Shown here piece after piece: positions 10,101-17,266 of a stretch of DNA of 64,000 bases (the stretch's first letter is position 1; every line of letters begins with the position of its first letter). Source of the stretch: Paenibacillus sp. FSL H8-0332. Its GTDB lineage: Bacteria; Bacillota; Bacilli; Paenibacillales; Paenibacillaceae. Both the position numbers and the translations under genes were made by a program. Location: NCBI RefSeq assembly GCF_037963835.1, contig NZ_CP150145.1:682001-746000 (forward strand), in the 5' to 3' direction. A model generated the notes under the pieces. It was given only the letters and a program-made list of their open reading frames with translations, was not told the DNA's origin and ran no database searches.

Positions 10101-10508
10101 AAATGGCTGGACCAGTTCATTGAGGCGCTGTACACCGATACCATCGCCAAAAAAGGTGCGCTCTATGTCTATGACCGTGACGAGGACGAGGATGCCTGGG
10201 AGCCGTTCGCCAATCTGATGAAGGAACGCAGCTATGTGGAGTATGCCGTCTACCGCCATTTCCGTGAGCTGGATGAGAAAAGCCGCAGTCTCCTGCTCCG
10301 CAAGGCAGCGCGCCGGGCCGGAGAAATGACCGCAGCCGAAGATGTAACTCCGCTGCTGTATAAGCTGGAAGGGATGTATGTCTCGTTCCTGGAGGCACGT
10401 GACTCTCTGGAATATGAGCGGGTAGAGCATGCCAACGGAGATGAAATGTACGGCTTCTACAAGAGCCTGACCGGCAAGCTTGGCAGCATCCGCAGAAAGC
10501 TGAAGTAG
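7119..10508 (+). CDS. Large tubulin/FtsZ-like GTPase-domain protein
   Basis: This 1129-residue protein is preceded by a GGGGGAG site. The N-terminal domain has a glycine-rich nucleotide loop IIGLGGTG (36-43) and the tubulin/FtsZ signature loop GGTGSG (189-194, in LLTGLSGGTGSGAFLD). That is the layout of the bacterial 'tubulin-like' (Tubulin_2-type) family rather than of FtsZ or TubZ, which are about 400 residues. The remaining ~700 residues are mostly helical and charged with no membrane segment, so it is cytoplasmic. It would bind GTP and may form filaments or a switch. The next gene starts 4 bases after its stop, so the two products are probably partners. Confidence 0.85.
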   Translation: MKPVVREHIQQLDVSLGGGIVSDKIRVDTIDNPILIIGLGGTGIDALLRLKYQINRRFKLPEDPLSKKKRDKPDNVEFLAFETNEQDRGKKYKGIGLDPQNEFVLLANAEIGGLLQNRSILDSYITDWLSPELSITDGMNGAAGVRQAGRLLLFTKINQVVAAIDKKIKTLSVGTSKKLMVFLLTGLSGGTGSGAFLDITYIVRGIIERDYGAAGIDRVNTLGYLFTPDVNLSNKSLSEHTREYIRKNGYAALKELDYWMNVDSRGERFRQKYGNILSVNSPLPPFNLCHLISATNTEGKLLENAYDYCMNVTAENITNFMASEEKASGEEFAIHDYISNIRTNIAQMNKTYPANYEYNIIGASSAVLPIEEMTTYLAYRLFDKMDKMFHHAPNQEDVEKMARKLGIDLDTMIKTFESRVPEPLPGYQNSERLSHANVVKNQVVSMDTELEQNFLARAREEYIKSKKQLPGEIAGQFGEELERIFLHPEQGPFYVSRLLYTEKGFCILKLIQSYIEALRESLLRLPRDIETAQESAEDKLGDARSAFVSKEKKKNAYIEAKINEYWLHADVERTEQMIQFYEDLYELLNEENSRIYGVFTEILTALSSIFEKNGDILINGEEQADHKGNKTYYWNIVNVPDISATISKVMDQKDGDDLIRDFTREMLKHSGRWVKEQEIDIVRSISEFLSDKFGDLITRSMEDFLVMKYGHEEPLDKFVERIIAGRLDEDAVPIFHLSNSSGSLHFPSWGFVSVPVKAPGILKGVRNYQNNALGKSQFTIKESQVKNRIFWLNTRNGVPLFVYTPLRVFEENYERTILDKEGIGRHLVMTDKDNWTYLPSPIPEKSWGDTYVNPRVRDYNARVRADFGRALESGVIIEKGVDENTSSRFSVIFTKPLDLGKLLGAYDLQLDAPRPNLGEVRKAAEELKALRTGGLEREAVKDIFGSINLELAQENLIRSPQLIARVREELAKYDALAAKSQELEALVHQHLDEDKWLDQFIEALYTDTIAKKGALYVYDRDEDEDAWEPFANLMKERSYVEYAVYRHFRELDEKSRSLLLRKAARRAGEMTAAEDVTPLLYKLEGMYVSFLEARDSLEYERVEHANGDEMYGFYKSLTGKLGSIRRKLK

Positions 10509-10512
10509 GCCT

Positions 10513-12936
10513 ATGATCAGAGATCAGGCCTTACAATATGCGGAGCAATACGCTGCCCAGGAGGAAGCGCAGCATAATAAGGGGGATGGGCGCAGCAGTA
10601 TCCATTACCCTGCGCTGTTCCTGTTCCTTGGCGATAAGGTGACCCCGGCCATCGGTCCGGTGCTGGAACGCTGCCAGCGCAAATGGGACAATGCAGGCGG
10701 CGTCATGGCACTGCATGCCGGTTCGCATAACGGCAGCGGCAGTACGCAGGAGAAGGAGGGGGTCAAGGGGCGGATCGGCAGCGGAAACAGCAGTGTCCAT
10801 GAACGCGTGATGCACATGACCCTGCCGGATACGGCAGGGCGTGATCCGCGTACGGTTCGGCGTGAGCTGTACCGTGAATTTCATGAGGATAGCCAGTATT
10901 TGGCCGGAATGAACCGGACGTTGCGTCAGTTAAGCAACAGCATAGCGGATTACGGAAGGCTGTATTCTTCTTTTGACGTCATCCATCTATCTGTCATTAC
11001 ACGGGTCGATGACCCGCAGAATGTTCTGTTGCCGGAGATCGTGCTGCTGGCCCGCGCAATTCTCAGCCAGTCGTTCAAGTCGGTACAGATTGATTTGTAC
11101 GCGCTGATTAACGAACGTGAGCAGGGGGATAACTTCGGCTATTCCAGCTCGGTCGGGCTGGCCTTTCTGCGTGAGCTGGACGGGATGCAGGCGGCAGAGT
11201 ATGCCTTAAGCGCTCCGCTGCTGGTGACGGAGGAGGGGCTGTCCATTCCCGTGACACATGGCCCTGCTCCGCTGTTCGACCTGGTTTATCTGCTCTCGGA
11301 CAAGAACGAGCGCGGACTGATGTCGGTCCATGGCATGGACGACAATTACGAGATTATCGCCCACATCAGCTTGCTGAAGAACCGGGTCCGGCCTGCGGCC
11401 GATCAGGCCTCCGGGCACGGCGGCTACAATAATATGACGTTCAAAAGCGGCATCCGAGGCAGCACAGGCAGACAAGGCTACGCGTCTGCCGGCTTCTCGG
11501 CGGTGCGGCGGCCGAACCGCCAGATTGCGCTGGCGGTGCTGTACCATGCACTGCATTATCTGTCCGGGCGGCTGCGTACAGGCCATACCCGGAGTCTTAA
11601 GGAGCGGCAGGCGATGCTTGGCCTTGGAGCGGATACCCTGCGGGACCGCGCGGCGGAATTGCTGCCGGAGCAGTCCGCTCTCGCGGAGATGACCGGGCTG
11701 ATGAGCCACGGACGCCCGTCCTATTCACAACTGCGGATGCTCTCGCTGCGCGAGGCTGAGGAGCTGCTGTTCGGGGAAGGGGCGCAGGCTTACTTCCGCA
11801 GTAATTTTGCGGAGGTGTCTGCTCGTAGGGCTGCCGGGATTGATCCGGCCCGGGAGTGGGCCGGAGTGCTGGCTGCCGGGGAAGCGGGAGCCTCCCCGGT
11901 CACCTTCTACCAGCTGGCGGAATGGACCAGCGAGAAGACGGGTGAGGGCAGCGTGCTGCAGGCCTTGCGCCAGCATATGGGCGGATTGCGTTCCGCTCTG
12001 CTCTCCGCGCAGGAGGAGCTGGAGCGGCTCTATGCGGAGAGCGTGGAGCGCCAGCCGTTCCAGCGGGTGCCGCTGCTGGACAAACGGACGGTGCGCAATT
12101 TCATTCATTACCTGTTCGAGTCCGTCTACGGCAAGAAGTATGAGATTCTGCTGCTGGAGAGCGAGCTGGCCCTCTGTCTCCGCTATGACGCTGCACTGGA
12201 GCAGCTGCACGCAGACAGCAGAACGAAGGTTGCGGCGATGGACGCTTTGGAGGAGGAGTTGCACAGCGTGGCCCTCGTCAGCATCGGCCGCAGCAAAGAG
12301 ACCGTGGATCAGAACATCATGGAGTATTACCGCAGTGTGACGGATGAGGTCATGAAGGACATCGAGACCCGGCGCGGTGCGGGGATCTTCTTCAGCGAGC
12401 GGTTCATGGGCAGTCTCTCCGGACTGCTGGTGCACGGAGGCGGCCAGACGGTGGCCGAGCGGCTGATCGAGCTGTGCCGCCGGGAGCTGCTTACGGCGGG
12501 GCCGTTCACGCTTCCGTTCGAGGAAGAGCTGCTGCGGCGCGCTAATGTTGCAGCCGCTTACGAGAACCGGGACATCGTCTCCAAGGAGGAGCTGTTCAAG
12601 CAGCTCTACCGCAGTCTGGAGGAGGAGGCGGCGATGAATGTCCGCCTGTTCGAGTATACGCAGGAGCACCGCCACGAAGAGAAGTACTTCTTCGGCGACA
12701 GCTCCTCCGAATTCCTGCGCTATGCCTTCAGTGCAGACGAGACCACCCGCATCTACCGGCTCGGCTTCGTGCATGAGCAGCGCCGCAGCGGCGTGGAGAA
12801 GCTGAACCTAATGGGCGGCTTCCACCTGGAAGACCTGCTCTACCACCGCAACGGTAAGGTCTATTACGAGACATATGCCGGCAACGGATACCAGCTTCAC
12901 GGTCTGGAAGAGGAGCAGCTGCCGGAGATGAGATGA
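10513..12936 (+). CDS. Companion of the tubulin-like protein, unknown family
   Basis: This 807-residue protein starts 4 bases after the tubulin-like stop with no separate ribosome site, which suggests coupled translation. It has no signal peptide or membrane segment. The first ~300 residues alternate hydrophobic strands and helices (YPALFLFLGDKVTPAIGPVL, VIHLSVITRVDDP, LFDLVYLLSDKNERG) in a way that resembles the order of a tubulin-like Rossmann domain, but without the GGTGSG loop. This is a weak structural impression, not a family match. The rest is helical and charged. It may be a catalytically dead tubulin-fold partner or an effector. Confidence 0.7.
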   Translation: MIRDQALQYAEQYAAQEEAQHNKGDGRSSIHYPALFLFLGDKVTPAIGPVLERCQRKWDNAGGVMALHAGSHNGSGSTQEKEGVKGRIGSGNSSVHERVMHMTLPDTAGRDPRTVRRELYREFHEDSQYLAGMNRTLRQLSNSIADYGRLYSSFDVIHLSVITRVDDPQNVLLPEIVLLARAILSQSFKSVQIDLYALINEREQGDNFGYSSSVGLAFLRELDGMQAAEYALSAPLLVTEEGLSIPVTHGPAPLFDLVYLLSDKNERGLMSVHGMDDNYEIIAHISLLKNRVRPAADQASGHGGYNNMTFKSGIRGSTGRQGYASAGFSAVRRPNRQIALAVLYHALHYLSGRLRTGHTRSLKERQAMLGLGADTLRDRAAELLPEQSALAEMTGLMSHGRPSYSQLRMLSLREAEELLFGEGAQAYFRSNFAEVSARRAAGIDPAREWAGVLAAGEAGASPVTFYQLAEWTSEKTGEGSVLQALRQHMGGLRSALLSAQEELERLYAESVERQPFQRVPLLDKRTVRNFIHYLFESVYGKKYEILLLESELALCLRYDAALEQLHADSRTKVAAMDALEEELHSVALVSIGRSKETVDQNIMEYYRSVTDEVMKDIETRRGAGIFFSERFMGSLSGLLVHGGGQTVAERLIELCRRELLTAGPFTLPFEEELLRRANVAAAYENRDIVSKEELFKQLYRSLEEEAAMNVRLFEYTQEHRHEEKYFFGDSSSEFLRYAFSADETTRIYRLGFVHEQRRSGVEKLNLMGGFHLEDLLYHRNGKVYYETYAGNGYQLHGLEEEQLPEMR

Positions 12937-13059
12937 GTGGAGACTAGATGAGTGGAGTGCTGATGTGCGGAAATGAGATTAGATGAGTGGAGTGCTGTGA
13001 CTAACTATTATATTTGGTCAGGCTACCACAGCCTCAGGATCTATAGTTCTGGTGAATGT

Positions 13060-13420
13060 GGGCCGGATGGCGGGAAAGAGAGGGATAAATCCCTTTAATG
13101 CTGGTGGAAATGGGCCGGATGGCGGGAAAGAGAGGGATAAATCCCTTTAATGCTGGTGGAAATGGGCCGGATGGCGGGAAAGAGAGGGATAAATCCCTTT
13201 AATGTTGCTGAAAGTGGGCTGGATGGTGGAAAGAGAGGCATAAATCCCTTTAATGTTGCTGAAAGTGGGCCGGATGGTGGAAACAGAGGGATAAATCCCT
13301 CTAATGTTGCAGAAAGTGGGCTGGATGGTGGAAACAGAGGGATAAATCCCTCTAATGTTGCTGAAAGTGGGCTGGATGGTTGAATGAAGGGGATGAATCC
13401 CTCTGGTGCTGACGTGTGTA
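13060..13420. repeat. Tandem array, about seven copies of a 51-52 bp unit
   Basis: Copies begin at about 13060, 13112, 13164, 13216, 13267, 13318 and 13369. Each carries a head GAAAGTGGGCYGGATGG and a small palindrome AGGGATAAATCCCT. The third and later copies diverge by a few bases (TTTAATG to TCTAATG, GAGAGG to CAGAGG), so the array has aged. It lies directly after the tubulin companion gene. Confidence 0.9.
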
Positions 13421-13460
13421 AGTAATAGTGATCTCGATTTCGCCGTACGCGCGCCAGATG

Positions 13461-13617
13461 AGCAAATGAGGAGCATTAATGCCCCTGATTTCACCGAAAG
13501 TGTGTAAAACCACCAAATGAGGAGCATTAGTGCTCCTGAATTCTCCCGAGAGTGGGCCGAACCACCAAATGAGGAGCACTAGTGCCCCTGATTTCAGCGA
13601 AAGTGCGCCAAACCTCT
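13461..13617. repeat. Second-type 51-52 bp palindromic repeats, three copies, left of the IS
   Basis: Copies at about 13464, 13515 and 13567 share AAATGAGGAGCA-TTAG-TGCTCCT, spacing 51-52 bp, and the same GAAAGTGNGCC head as the first array. Here the palindrome is AGGAGCA/TGCTCCT instead of AGGGAT/ATCCCT. Confidence 0.85.
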
Positions 13618-13684
13618 TAAGCCCCCTAATCAAAGTGGAGACCTTGACATGTAAGAGGTACACTAAGAAGAGGGAGTGGAGCCG

Positions 13685-14023
13685 ATGAGAAGCAACAAGT
13701 TGTATGACGAACAGCGGATCAAAGTAGCCCAAGAAGCGATCAATGGAACCAAGGTTTCCTTCCTGGCCCGAAAGTATTCCGTCTCTCCCAGCACCATTGC
13801 CAATTGGGTGAAGTTCTACAAAGAACGATTTGGAGAAGAGGCCACTCCGTCCGTCCAAGAACGGATTGAAGATGCGGAGCGTGTCCAAGATCTGGAGACG
13901 AAGATGGAGACGGCCATTAAGTTATTGGGTGAAAAGGATCTGGAAATCGAACTGCTGCGTGAACTCTTAAAAAAAGCCAACCCCGCTTACAAGACAAACT
14001 CGAACTGGCCGACGAAGCGATAA
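13685..14023 (+). CDS. IS3-family transposase OrfA (helix-turn-helix)
   Basis: From the ATG at 13685, preceded by an AGGGAG site, this gives about 112 residues: an N-terminal helix-turn-helix (KVSFLARKYSVSPSTIANWVKFYK) and a leucine-zipper-like helix (EIELLRELLKKA), as in IS3 OrfA proteins that bind the terminal repeats. At 13969-13975 seven A residues precede G, a classic A-AAA-AAA slippery site in the correct phase for a -1 shift into the orfB frame. Confidence 0.85.
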   Translation: MRSNKLYDEQRIKVAQEAINGTKVSFLARKYSVSPSTIANWVKFYKERFGEEATPSVQERIEDAERVQDLETKMETAIKLLGEKDLEIELLRELLKKANPAYKTNSNWPTKR

Positions 14024-14058
14024 AGCGGGGTTATTCGGCTACACTGGTTCTACGTATC

Positions 14059-14943
14059 GTGGAGGTTCAACCTTCCACCTATTATGCGCATAAAAAACGT
14101 TTCCTGGGGCTTTGGAGTGCCCCGGATGCGGTCGTGACTTCGGGTCGTCCGATCCCCGCCTATTCCCTCACTACCGGCGGTCTGCGGGTCAGTGACCTAC
14201 AGATCGAGGAGTGGCTGAGTGAGCTGGTAGAGGGCGAGGAGAACGGCTATGGCTACCGGAACCTGGCGTATGCCCTATCGGTCCAGCAGGGCTTAATCCT
14301 CAACCACAAGAAGGCGTACCGGCTGTGCAAGAAGCTCGGATTGCTTCAGAAAAAGCCGGTGAGGAACCTAAAATACCCTCGACGTTTAGCGCGAAATCGA
14401 GTGGTCACCGGCCCCAACCAACTCTGGCAGATTGACATTAAATATGGATACATTCATGGCTACGACCGCTTCTTTTTTATCTTTGATATGATTGATGTGT
14501 TTGACCGCTGTATCGTCGGCTACCACGTGGGCGCGAGCTGTACAGCGAAGCAAGTCTGTGCCACGTTAAGGGAGGCGCTGGGCCGACGTTTACAGCCTGG
14601 AGATCCCTCACCGGTGATCCGTTCCGATAACGGCCCGCAATTCCTAAGCGACGTCTTTGGCGAGCTGTGTGCGGAAACGCAGCGTCCTCTGGAGCATGAG
14701 CGGATTCCTCCAAAAACGCCGAATATGAACGCCTACATTGAGTCGTTTCACAGTATTTTGGAGAGAGATTTGTACACGAAAAGGTACTTTGAAACGTTTG
14801 AAGAAGCCTATGAAGCGGTCGCAGTTTATATTAATTTTTACAACGAGCGCCGTTTTCATGGCAGTTTGCAGCGCATGAGCCCCAAGCAATACCACGCCGC
14901 ATGGAAAGCAGGCAAGCTAAAACCGATAGAAATAAAGCTGTAA
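14059..14943 (+). CDS. IS3-family transposase OrfB (DDE integrase)
   Basis: The protein has an rve integrase core: first Asp in LWQIDIKYGYI, second in VIRSDNGPQF, and Glu in NAYIESFHSILERDL. The tail INFYNERRFHGSLQRMSPKQY is typical of the family. The stand-alone start at 14059 would be a GTG with no good ribosome site. The frame is open upstream to the A7 slip site at 13969, and the joined sequence (LELADEAIKRGYSATLVLRIVEV) reads as normal IS3 transposase. The real product is therefore most likely the OrfAB fusion made by -1 frameshifting. All catalytic residues are intact. Confidence 0.85.
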   Translation: MEVQPSTYYAHKKRFLGLWSAPDAVVTSGRPIPAYSLTTGGLRVSDLQIEEWLSELVEGEENGYGYRNLAYALSVQQGLILNHKKAYRLCKKLGLLQKKPVRNLKYPRRLARNRVVTGPNQLWQIDIKYGYIHGYDRFFFIFDMIDVFDRCIVGYHVGASCTAKQVCATLREALGRRLQPGDPSPVIRSDNGPQFLSDVFGELCAETQRPLEHERIPPKTPNMNAYIESFHSILERDLYTKRYFETFEEAYEAVAVYINFYNERRFHGSLQRMSPKQYHAAWKAGKLKPIEIKL

Positions 14944-15000
14944 ACAAGATCCTGCGAAAACACGAGTTTTTAGCAGAATGTCTCCATAATTAGGGGGCCG

Positions 15001-15280
15001 AACCGAAACCAGCAAATGAGGAGCATTAGTGCTCCTGAATTCTCCCGAAAGTGCGCCGAACCACCAAATGAGGAGCACTAATGCCCCTGATTACAGGGGT
15101 GCGGCCGAAATCCGAGGGTTCACCATAATAATGCCCAGGCTCCGGGTCTCGGACCTGGGTACGGGCCTACACTAACAGGCTTTGTAGGACAATTCTCATT
15201 CATTCTGCTGCCGGATGTGCAATAGAATGGAATGGGGAAGCGTGTGTTGATCAAGCTTTTCCCGGAAAGGATGAAATGCA
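15001..15280. repeat. Right part of the second-type repeat array, then a short leader region
   Basis: Two more AAATGAGGAGCA units lie at about 15014 and 15066, spaced 52 bp. A weak hairpin CCCAGG...CCTGGG sits near 15135-15165 with no T-run. The remainder to 15280 probably contains the promoter for the second half of the locus, but no convincing -35/-10 pair was seen. Confidence 0.7.
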
Positions 15281-16552
15281 ATGCAGCGAAAAATCAATCT
15301 GCTCCTGCTGCTGTTCAGTCTGCTCGGCGCGGGTGTAGCGTTTGTGCTCGGTGAGCTGCTGCTGGACCGCAGGCCGTATGATTTACCTCAGATGGTGCTG
15401 GTCGGCATTTATTTTGCCATCGTGGCCTTATGTGTTGGAATAGGCGCTTTGGTCGCAGAGACGATCTCGCCGAGGCTGAACGGACAGTCCTGGAAGCTGC
15501 GTTACCTGGGCACCTCGTGGAAAATGTTCCCGCTCATGGTCGTGCTGCTGCTTGGCGTGGGCACGCTGACCGAGTTCGTGTACGAGCTGAACTTCGGCGG
15601 CAGCAAGCCGGTTAAGAATGTCGTCATGGTGATCGATGATTCCGGCAGCATGTCGCAGAGCGACCCGTCAGACCGACGCTACGCGGCGGCCAAGAATCTG
15701 GTGCAGCAGCTCAAAAAAGACAACAAAGTCGCTGTAGTCACCTTCAGCAATGAAGCTTCCGTGGTCCAGCCGCTGCTCCCGCTCTCCAAAGCGGCGAACC
15801 GTGAGAAGGTTATGGAGGTCATCAGCAGTCTGAAGACAACTGAAGGCGGAACGAATATCAGCGGCGCGCTGGCCGAAGCGATGAAGGTGATTCATGAAGA
15901 CGGCGCGGACCGCGGGGCGATGGTTATTCTTTTATCCGACGGCGTCAGCCAGTTCAATACCTCTACGGAGCTGACAGATTATGTGGCGCGTGGAATAAAA
16001 GTGAATACAATCGGGCTGGCCCTGGATGATCCATCCGGCGCAAGTCTGCTCCAGAATATCGCCAGCGGTACCGGCGGACAGTATTATGATGTGGCCGATG
16101 CGAACCGGCTTGGCGATGTATTCCAGCAGATTTATGACCGTCTGGGAGACCGGACACTGCTAACCGAACGCAGCGACCAGACCGCGGACAGCCCTTATTA
16201 TGCTGTGGTGCGTGTGCTGGCCTTGATGCTGCTCGGCACGGCGCTGGGTCTGGGCCTTGGCATTGTGTTCGATAACCGCCATCTGGCCCGGAGCTTCAGT
16301 ATCGGGGGCGCGGTATCGGGACTTATTGCGGGGCTGATTCTGGAATCCGGCCTGAATGGCGATACACTCTGGGACCCTATGACCCGGCTGATGGCGCTGC
16401 TCGTTCTGGCGGCCATTCTCACCTTGTTCACGTATATCGTGCCTGTAGGGGAAGGGCGCTTGTCGCGCCGGGGAAGAGCTGCCGGAGCTGCTAATGCGCC
16501 GGCGGACAGTGTTCATTCACCCCGCCGTAACCGCGGCAGTAAAGGGTTCTAA
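15281..16552 (+). CDS. Polytopic membrane protein with vWA domain
   Basis: This 423-residue protein has three hydrophobic segments near the N-terminus (about 6-26, 37-58, 82-100). A vWA domain (113-290) follows, with intact MIDAS DDSGS at 119-123, GGTNISGALAEAM and LLSDGVSQF. Three C-terminal membrane segments come next (about 305-328, 340-356, 370-390). With three helices before it, the vWA domain would face outside. It starts the second plus-strand unit and is the second vWA protein of the locus, so two different extracytoplasmic metal-binding sensor domains flank the cytoplasmic NTPases. The start has a GGAAAGG site. Confidence 0.85.
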   Translation: MQRKINLLLLLFSLLGAGVAFVLGELLLDRRPYDLPQMVLVGIYFAIVALCVGIGALVAETISPRLNGQSWKLRYLGTSWKMFPLMVVLLLGVGTLTEFVYELNFGGSKPVKNVVMVIDDSGSMSQSDPSDRRYAAAKNLVQQLKKDNKVAVVTFSNEASVVQPLLPLSKAANREKVMEVISSLKTTEGGTNISGALAEAMKVIHEDGADRGAMVILLSDGVSQFNTSTELTDYVARGIKVNTIGLALDDPSGASLLQNIASGTGGQYYDVADANRLGDVFQQIYDRLGDRTLLTERSDQTADSPYYAVVRVLALMLLGTALGLGLGIVFDNRHLARSFSIGGAVSGLIAGLILESGLNGDTLWDPMTRLMALLVLAAILTLFTYIVPVGEGRLSRRGRAAGAANAPADSVHSPRRNRGSKGF

Positions 16553-16582
16553 AGCCAGATGCAGGGAAAGGGGCAGGTTGCC

Positions 16583-17218
16583 ATGAAGTACGCCGAGGCA
16601 GACGCTGGAGCACCGGTGATTACCGAAGTTGTATCCAGAGTGGAGGACCGGTTCTGTACGCTGCGCTGGCGCTGGCCGGACGGTGTACAGGCGGTATATA
16701 TTCATAAGGCCTCTGCGGAGGCACCGGACAGTCAGGAGCATCCGCCCCCGGGCATGAAGCTCTATACGCGTGAAGAGTACAAAGCGAATAACGGGTACCG
16801 GGACCGGCTGGACGAGATCGGGATGGTGGCTTATACCATTTACGTGCGGCTTAGCGGTAATGGGGAGACGCTGCTGGTCCGCCAGCAGGATGGCGGTAAC
16901 CGGGCGCTCGTCAGCGCGGGCAAAGCGAGGATCTACTACGCGGTCCAGCACAAAAAAGGGTTGTTCAGCAAGCTGAAAACCGTGCAGATGACGATTACTG
17001 CCGAGGTGCCGGTGCCGAAGGAAGTGCTCTGCTACGTCAAAAAGCGGGATGCGCACCCATCCTCCAAGGAGGACGGCGCAAGGTTCCCGTTCGTCCAGGA
17101 CTTCGCTCCCGGGCGGAACCAGCTCCCGCCGATTGAGGTCGGCAAGGACGACTTTATCCGTATTTTTTTCACCGATGGGCCTAAATACGGGACGTATTAT
17201 GAGCTGGTTCCCGAGTGA
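16583..17218 (+). CDS. Beta-sandwich (FN3-like) protein, unknown function
   Basis: The ATG at 16583 follows GGGGCAGG at a reasonable distance and is preferred, giving 211 residues; an in-frame start at 16559 would add eight. Residues ~10-45 (RVEDRFCTLRWRWPDGVQAVYIHKA) resemble a fibronectin type III strand pattern. A second beta domain follows from about residue 120 (VQMTITAEVPVPKEVLCYVKK) and ends IRIFFTDGPKYGTYYELVP. There is no signal peptide, so it is cytoplasmic. It is placed between the vWA gene and the GTPase gene, where it may act as an adaptor. Family not recognised with certainty. Confidence 0.7.
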   Translation: MKYAEADAGAPVITEVVSRVEDRFCTLRWRWPDGVQAVYIHKASAEAPDSQEHPPPGMKLYTREEYKANNGYRDRLDEIGMVAYTIYVRLSGNGETLLVRQQDGGNRALVSAGKARIYYAVQHKKGLFSKLKTVQMTITAEVPVPKEVLCYVKKRDAHPSSKEDGARFPFVQDFAPGRNQLPPIEVGKDDFIRIFFTDGPKYGTYYELVPE

Positions 17219-17266
17219 GCGGGAGCAGCATACCGGGTGCTGACACAACCCTGAGGAGGATGAGAG

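Larger units (their letters stand above)
12937..13684. other. Intergenic stretch holding a diverged palindromic repeat array
   Basis: There is no credible gene here. It begins with an 18-base direct repeat (TAGATGAGTGGAGTGCTG at about 12947 and 12983). The 51-52 bp repeat arrays described separately follow, then the left end of the insertion sequence at 13621. Short open frames in the array are translations of the repeat. Confidence 0.8.
13621..14998 (+). mobile_element. IS3-family insertion sequence
   Basis: The element carries orfA and orfB of an IS3-type transposase. Imperfect terminal inverted repeats begin GCCCCCTAAT at 13621 and end ATTAGGGGGC at 14998, and the similarity continues inward as TGGAGACC against TGGAGACA. 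It is inserted inside the second-type repeat array, whose copies resume at 15011. AAACC occurs just outside both ends and could be part of a target duplication, but the repeat context makes that uncertain. The element separates the two halves of the vWA/tubulin/GTPase locus without breaking a recognisable gene. Confidence 0.85.

Noticed and set aside
7119..10508. Plasmid or phage TubZ partition system
   Set aside because: The protein is about three times too long, the companion genes are vWA, GTPase and membrane proteins, and no phage or plasmid genes are nearby.
13147..13530. Open frames encoding NPFNVAESGLDGG-type or SIRGIYPSVSTIQPT-type repeats
   Set aside because: They are translations of the 52-bp DNA repeats in two frames; there is no ribosome site, and the pattern is set by the repeat rather than by protein constraint.
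13060..13620. CRISPR array
   Set aside because: The unit repeats end to end with no unique spacers, and no cas genes are near. It is a tandem palindromic repeat.
13567..15014. Clear target-site duplication flanking the IS
   Set aside because: AAACC occurs on both sides, but the flanks are themselves repeats with similar bases, so the duplication cannot be told from repeat sequence.
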